Positions 5,254-8,889 of a stretch of 8,889 nt of DNA are shown here, in pieces (the stretch's first letter is position 1; each line of letters begins with the position of its first letter). The position numbers were made by a program, and so were the translations under genes. The stretch covers positions 1 through 8,889 of the forward strand of contig CAYFUK010000045.1 of NCBI GenBank assembly GCA_964346325.1, written 5' to 3'. The DNA is from JAUVDZ01 sp964346325 (lineage in GTDB: Bacteria > Patescibacteriota > Gracilibacteria > UBA1369 > PNNO01). The notes beneath the pieces are model-generated. The model saw only the letters and a list, made by a program, of their open reading frames with translations. It searched no databases and was not told the origin of the DNA.

Positions 5254-7476
5254 ATGCGCTCACCCGAAAATTCAGAAAAGTCAAAATTTGATTTATTTCA
5301 TGATTATGTTTTTTTAACAATTGATCCTGATTCTGATCGCGAAACAAATAAACGTTCAATAAGAGAAGCGGCTGTTGATTTTGCCTCCACCGAGCTTGGA
5401 GTGGATGAAAGTCCGGCTGCTTATTATGCTACTTATTTTTTTAAACTTCTTCAAAAAGAACCTGAGAAATATCAAAATGTTTGGGAATTATTGTATGAAT
5501 TATCACAAAATGCTGAAAAGGCTGAAGTTGTATTGCGGATTTTCAATAAATTAAGTGAATTAAATGAAGGTGATCTCACTTATTTATGGATCGTTGTCCA
5601 TGGCATTATTCGTGGTGACTATTTTGTAAGCACCGTATTAACAGATAATTATAGTAACCGGGCACATTCAATAGGCCTTACCCCTTTGGAAACCAGAAAA
5701 CAACATAATACCAATTCAAAACGCCGTGAAAGCCTTGAATCCGTAAAAAAATTGATTCAGGGAAGAATTATCCAGCCTGATCCCCCGGATATCAGATTAG
5801 AAGATGTCGAAGGTTTCGATGAATATGAAAAAAATATTTTTCGTGAAATATATTTTCTTTTGCGTCAAACTGTAGATGCTCTTTTATTCGCATCAATCGA
5901 GTCGGATAAAATCGAAAAAATATTGGATAAAACAAAATCATTTATCCATGGGTTCGTTTACGCCAAAGGATTTACAGATGAAAGCCAAAAATTTAAATAT
6001 AAAAAATTTATCGATAAAGTTACAAAAGAATATTTTGAACAATTAAAGAAGTATGCGGTTGAAATGTCAAAACCGGAAAGAAAAAACACATTTTTTCAGG
6101 ATATTTTGAACGAACCTTATCTGATAAATAACGAGTTGCTTTGTAATGACACACAGAAATCTTTATTGGAACATATTTCTAAAAATTGGATTGAATTAAG
6201 AGAAAAACTAATTTTATATTTAAAAAATAAAGAAGCTTTTATCGAAAAATATGATGCCGAAAACAGTAAAGAAAGACCAAAAAAACCACAAACACAATTT
6301 TTTACAAAATTCAGTGGCACCGGCAGTTCTTTTAATGATGCCGCAACTGCGGAAACTGTTAAGGCGGAAGTTATAGAAGATCAACTCGTAGCCGACCCTG
6401 ATGACTTTAGCAGATCTCAAACAGAGAAAAGTTTAACAAGTTTCGGGATTCCACAGGTGACCGATTATATTCATCATCCCACTCAGACGGGAGATATGGA
6501 TCCAAAAATATTAGAAAAGGGAAAAGGAACATTGGTCTGGATACCGGTGCAAGAAACTCCGTCTGAAATTACATCGGGAACCGCCGAGAAAACAGATGAA
6601 ACTATCAGACTGAACAGTACTGCGGGCATAAAGGCCTTAACAGAAGAAGAACTTACAAGATATAAAGCGGAAAACAATTCAGTAAAAGAAGAATTGAAAG
6701 AAAATGATATTAACGGGAATTTTGATTTAAGATTTAAAGCGGAAAAACTGTTTAAAACTGTAAACAGGCTCTATGATCGTGAAACGGTTCAACAACTTAA
6801 ACAAATAATTAAAGAAGAAATACTCCCGAAACTGGAATCTGAAGACTTTAAAAAAGAATTTATGCTTATTTTATTGGAAAAGTTGAATGAATCTTTCTAC
6901 AAAGCGCCTGATGTAGATTTTACACAATTTCGAATATTGATAAAAGAAATACTTAATATACTGGTTGCTGATAATGATTCATACATTCCTGAAAATGATT
7001 TTATTGAATCAGTAAAAGAAGATGTACCGGAACTTGATGAGTATCCCGAACTGGCTGAACACCTTAAAAATAAAGGATATTATCAATATTTTGTAGATAT
7101 ACAGAATAAACTTAAAGATCTTGTAACAGATTTTGCCGACAGATTAACAATACATAGCGAACTCATAAAAAAGCTAAATGGCCAGCCCTATTATAAAGAT
7201 ATATTTAATGATTACGGAAAGGATAAAGAGAATGAATTGTTTAAACTTAAACAGGAAAGTAAAAAAGTAAAAGGAAATTGGTTTACGGGTCCTTTCATAA
7301 AAATGTGTAGATCCCTGAGAGGAAACAATAAAGTTTCAACACAGGCCAATGAATATTTTGAAGAATTATCCAATGCTATCGATAATATATGGGAAGAAGG
7401 AATGTATCCGGTTTTAAACAATTTTTCTAAACTTTATTTCGGTACTCATATCGAATTACAATCAAATACAAAATAG
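5254..7476 (+). CDS. Unrecognised large helical protein, 740 residues
   Basis: I do not recognise this family. It is a charged, helical, soluble protein without signal peptide or membrane span. Three parts are visible: an N-terminal helical region (about 1-335), a polar linker rich in Thr, Ser, Glu, Asp and Pro (about 336-485) that is probably disordered, and a C-terminal helical region (about 490-740). The end, IDNIWEEGMYPVLNNFSKL (709-727) then YFG, aligns without gaps to the end of the preceding 406-residue protein (Ile, Ile-Trp, Pro, Leu, Leu, Phe-Gly all identical), and LYDRET at 506-511 resembles LSKRET at 110-115 there. The C-terminal half may therefore be the shared domain and the N-terminal half plus linker an addition. 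Its last 16 codons overlap the convergent permease gene. Stop is TAG. No Shine-Dalgarno site is visible at the ATG. Function unknown. Confidence 0.87.
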   Translation: MRSPENSEKSKFDLFHDYVFLTIDPDSDRETNKRSIREAAVDFASTELGVDESPAAYYATYFFKLLQKEPEKYQNVWELLYELSQNAEKAEVVLRIFNKLSELNEGDLTYLWIVVHGIIRGDYFVSTVLTDNYSNRAHSIGLTPLETRKQHNTNSKRRESLESVKKLIQGRIIQPDPPDIRLEDVEGFDEYEKNIFREIYFLLRQTVDALLFASIESDKIEKILDKTKSFIHGFVYAKGFTDESQKFKYKKFIDKVTKEYFEQLKKYAVEMSKPERKNTFFQDILNEPYLINNELLCNDTQKSLLEHISKNWIELREKLILYLKNKEAFIEKYDAENSKERPKKPQTQFFTKFSGTGSSFNDAATAETVKAEVIEDQLVADPDDFSRSQTEKSLTSFGIPQVTDYIHHPTQTGDMDPKILEKGKGTLVWIPVQETPSEITSGTAEKTDETIRLNSTAGIKALTEEELTRYKAENNSVKEELKENDINGNFDLRFKAEKLFKTVNRLYDRETVQQLKQIIKEEILPKLESEDFKKEFMLILLEKLNESFYKAPDVDFTQFRILIKEILNILVADNDSYIPENDFIESVKEDVPELDEYPELAEHLKNKGYYQYFVDIQNKLKDLVTDFADRLTIHSELIKKLNGQPYYKDIFNDYGKDKENELFKLKQESKKVKGNWFTGPFIKMCRSLRGNNKVSTQANEYFEELSNAIDNIWEEGMYPVLNNFSKLYFGTHIELQSNTK

Positions 7477-8719
7477 CTCCCAGGGCCACCAGCCCGAGCC
7501 CCCCAAAAACTATTCCATAATTAAGCTGCGAAATAAAGAATAGGCATGACAGGAATCCCGCGAAAGCCAAGACAGGCATTTTGCCTATATTTAGCGGTAT
7601 TTTAAATTTCCGAATCTGTTCGGGATATTTGTAACGGAGTGTTATAACCGCCAGATTTATAACCGCAAATGTAACAAATAATGTAAAATTCGTCAGTTCA
7701 GCCACCATTCCTATATCCTCAATGAATGTAAAGATTATCGCAAAAACCATAACCGTCCATATTGCAACATGAGGAGTGCGCCTTTTTTTGTGAACTTTAT
7801 GAAAAGGTTTTAAAAGCTTGTAACTCTCCGCTATTCCGTAAAGGGTTCGGGAACCTGCAATAAGACTTATTAAAACAGTGTTGCCGGTTGAAAACAAAGC
7901 AATAACGGAAAGTAATATAAATGCGTTGTTGCCGAGTAAAGATGCGGCTACATCGGCAAGCGGTGCTTTTGAGGCGGCAAGTGTCTGCCAATCAAGAACA
8001 CTTATGGCTGCCATGGCAACAAGAATATATAAAATTGTTGTAATTCCTATTGATAATAAAAGAGCAAGCGGGATTGTTTTACGCGGATTCCTGCATTCTT
8101 CCGCCAGCTTTACAACACTTTCGAATCCGATAAAAGCAAAAAATACCAAAGCGGCGGATTTTATAACTCCGCCAAATCCCAGAGGCATTTTAACATAATC
8201 AACCGATCCGAATTGTGTTATACCAAGAGCAATGATTATAAATAAACCAATTATTTCAAGGGCTGTAAAAATAATATTGGCCCATGCGGATTCTTTGATG
8301 CTCCTGTAATTTAAAACAGAAAACAAAATTATTATTAAAATAGCCACGTGTACTATTCTTTCCAATCCAAACAATTCCGTGAAATAACCTGCGAAACCTA
8401 TTGAAACAACTGCCGCGGAAATTATTGCCGAAAGCAAAACAAAATATCCGATAAAAAATGCCAGCCCTTTTCCGAAAGCTTTATTCGTATAAGTAAATTC
8501 AGCGGCATCTTTTGGATACATCGAGGAAAGCTCGGCATAAGAGAATCCTGTTAATAAAGCAACCACAGCTGAAATAAAAAATGCAAGCCACACAGCATTG
8601 CCGGAAGTTTCGGTTGCCGCGCCAATTAAAACATAAATTCCAGCCCCCAAAATAAGCCCAACCCCGATTGTAGTTGCGTGAAATAATCCGAGTTCGCGTT
8701 TTAATTTATTGCTTTTCAT
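7427..8719 (-). CDS. APC superfamily amino-acid permease
   Basis: A 430-residue integral membrane protein with about 12 hydrophobic helices, the normal size and topology for an APC-family amino-acid/proton symporter or exchanger. The helix-1 substrate motif is clear (TTIGVGLILGAGIYVLIGAA, residues 16-35), as is the helix-6 region FFAFIGFESVVKLAEECRNP at 193-212 and the basic cytoplasmic loop KVHKKRRTPH at 308-317. Substrate cannot be read from the sequence; related proteins move cationic or small neutral amino acids. Import of amino acids would suit an organism with reduced biosynthesis. The gene faces the plus-strand cluster and its last 16 codons and TAG stop lie inside the 740-residue gene. 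A TATAAT ends 4 nt before the ATG, so the mRNA is probably leaderless. The start at 8719 is natural because it leaves a short basic N-terminus before helix 1. Confidence 0.94.
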   Translation of the reverse strand: MKSNKLKRELGLFHATTIGVGLILGAGIYVLIGAATETSGNAVWLAFFISAVVALLTGFSYAELSSMYPKDAAEFTYTNKAFGKGLAFFIGYFVLLSAIISAAVVSIGFAGYFTELFGLERIVHVAILIIILFSVLNYRSIKESAWANIIFTALEIIGLFIIIALGITQFGSVDYVKMPLGFGGVIKSAALVFFAFIGFESVVKLAEECRNPRKTIPLALLLSIGITTILYILVAMAAISVLDWQTLAASKAPLADVAASLLGNNAFILLSVIALFSTGNTVLISLIAGSRTLYGIAESYKLLKPFHKVHKKRRTPHVAIWTVMVFAIIFTFIEDIGMVAELTNFTLFVTFAVINLAVITLRYKYPEQIRKFKIPLNIGKMPVLAFAGFLSCLFFISQLNYGIVFGGLGLVALGAILYLIVIRYEYRNKV

Positions 8720-8723
8720 AAAA

Positions 8724-8729
8724 ATTATA
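8724..8729 (-). promoter_or_regulatory. -10 box (TATAAT) of the permease gene
   Basis: On the minus strand a perfect TATAAT is followed by TTTT and then the ATG, predicting a leaderless transcript. No good -35 lies at 16-18 bp. A TATATT on the plus strand (8726-8731) overlaps it and could serve rightward transcription. Confidence 0.42.
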
Positions 8730-8799
8730 TTTAAGAGTGGTGATGTGTACCCCTTTTACAAGGATGTTCGGACTTATTTTAAAGGTTCCGGGAGCTAGC

Positions 8800-8819
8800 T
8801 TCCAGAGAAAATTTTGGAA
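8800..8819. repeat. 20-bp imperfect palindrome
   Basis: TTCCAGAGAAAATTTTGGAA reads nearly the same on both strands, with TTCCA/TGGAA ends and an AAAATTTT centre; 8 of 10 half-site positions match. It could be a dimer-binding site, but it lies about 80 bp upstream of the permease start and nothing else links the two. Confidence 0.3.
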
Positions 8820-8827
8820 ACGTTGGT

Positions 8828-8856
8828 GCAGGCGCGCGGTGCGGCCGGCCGCCTGC
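8828..8856. repeat. GC-rich inverted repeat with a nested perfect 12-bp palindrome
   Basis: GCAGGCG (8828-8834) pairs with CGCCTGC (8850-8856). Nested in the right half, GCGGCCGGCCGC (8841-8852) is a perfect palindrome. The 29-bp stretch is almost entirely G+C inside an AT-rich window. No T-run follows directly, so it is not a standard intrinsic terminator. It could be an intergenic repeat or a folded RNA element. Confidence 0.6.
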
Positions 8857-8889
8857 AAATTCCATACCAAAAAACTGCGGAAAAATCGC

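Larger units (their letters stand above)
8743..8889 (+). other. Right-end region with an open frame on each strand, coding status unclear
   Basis: From ATG 8743 (or in-frame ATG 8764) a plus frame stays open for 49 codons to the window edge; it is unusually basic (KRWCRRAVRP, KKLRKNR). On the minus strand a frame entering from the right edge stays open for 36 codons and stops with TAA at 8779-8781; it contains PHRAPAPTFPKF. Both cannot be judged real from so little sequence, and both pass through the GC-rich palindrome, which tends to lack stops in any frame. Either could be the edge of a flanking gene, or the whole stretch may be a non-coding intergenic repeat. Confidence 0.2.

Noticed and set aside
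5983..6159. Possible internal repeat in the 740-residue protein (EYFEQL and FFQDILNE against EYFEEL and YYKDIFND)
   Set aside because: The two similar short segments occur in the opposite order in the two halves and do not extend, so chance similarity in a low-complexity helical protein is more likely.
7483..7495. GGGC-CACCA-GCCC hairpin just after the 740-residue gene as a terminator
   Set aside because: The stem is only 4 bp, no T-run follows, and the sequence codes for permease residues.
7878..8198. 106-codon plus-strand open frame inside the permease gene
   Set aside because: It is antisense to well-conserved permease helices 5-8; the permease has clear family motifs and the shadow has none.
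8786..8856. Cloning-vector linker suggested by a cluster of palindromic 6-8 bp sites
   Set aside because: The sites are separated by non-linker sequence and no recognisable vector segment is present, so a natural GC-rich repeat is more likely, though an assembly artefact at the edge cannot be excluded.

Overview
The window is AT-rich bacterial chromosomal DNA, about 95% of it coding, with no mobile element, RNA gene or CRISPR array that I can see. Compact gene packing, almost no Shine-Dalgarno sites, several -10 boxes lying directly before start codons, an atypical bL27 N-terminus and several large unrecognised helical proteins all suggest a candidate-phyla (Patescibacteria/CPR-type) bacterium, perhaps near the Peregrinibacteria. 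This is inference and no marker here proves it. One TGA stop, in an ATGA overlap at 3302-3305, argues for the standard bacterial code and against the TGA=Gly code of Gracilibacteria and Absconditabacteria.

Layout. Minus strand, 1-1210: rpmA (ribosomal protein bL27), then a two-helix membrane protein of a family often labelled 'holin', then the first 211 codons of an unrecognised acidic helical protein that runs off the left edge. A 203-bp divergent intergenic region (1211-1413) holds an 18-bp tandem repeat, a 21-nt hairpin and a good sigma70-type promoter. Plus strand, 1414-7476: a secreted coiled-coil M23 endopeptidase, a YjbQ/UPF0047 protein, endonuclease III (Nth, overlapping yjbQ by 4 bp), and two unrecognised proteins of 406 and 740 residues. 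Minus strand, 7427-8719: a 12-helix APC amino-acid permease whose 3' end overlaps the 740-residue gene by 50 bp. The last 170 bp hold the permease promoter and a GC-rich palindromic patch unlike the rest of the window.

How the genes fit. The M23-yjbQ-nth genes are packed like an operon (14-bp gap, then 4-bp overlap) but do cell-wall remodelling, a minor metabolic activity and base-excision repair, so they look like housekeeping neighbours and not a pathway. The permease fits a host-dependent or auxotrophic lifestyle. The most novel content is the 406/740-residue pair: adjacent, same strand, no recognisable domain, but sharing an ungapped C-terminal motif, so they are probably diverged paralogues or partners. 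The second point of interest is the repeated placement of -10 boxes 4-7 nt before ATGs, which predicts leaderless transcripts.
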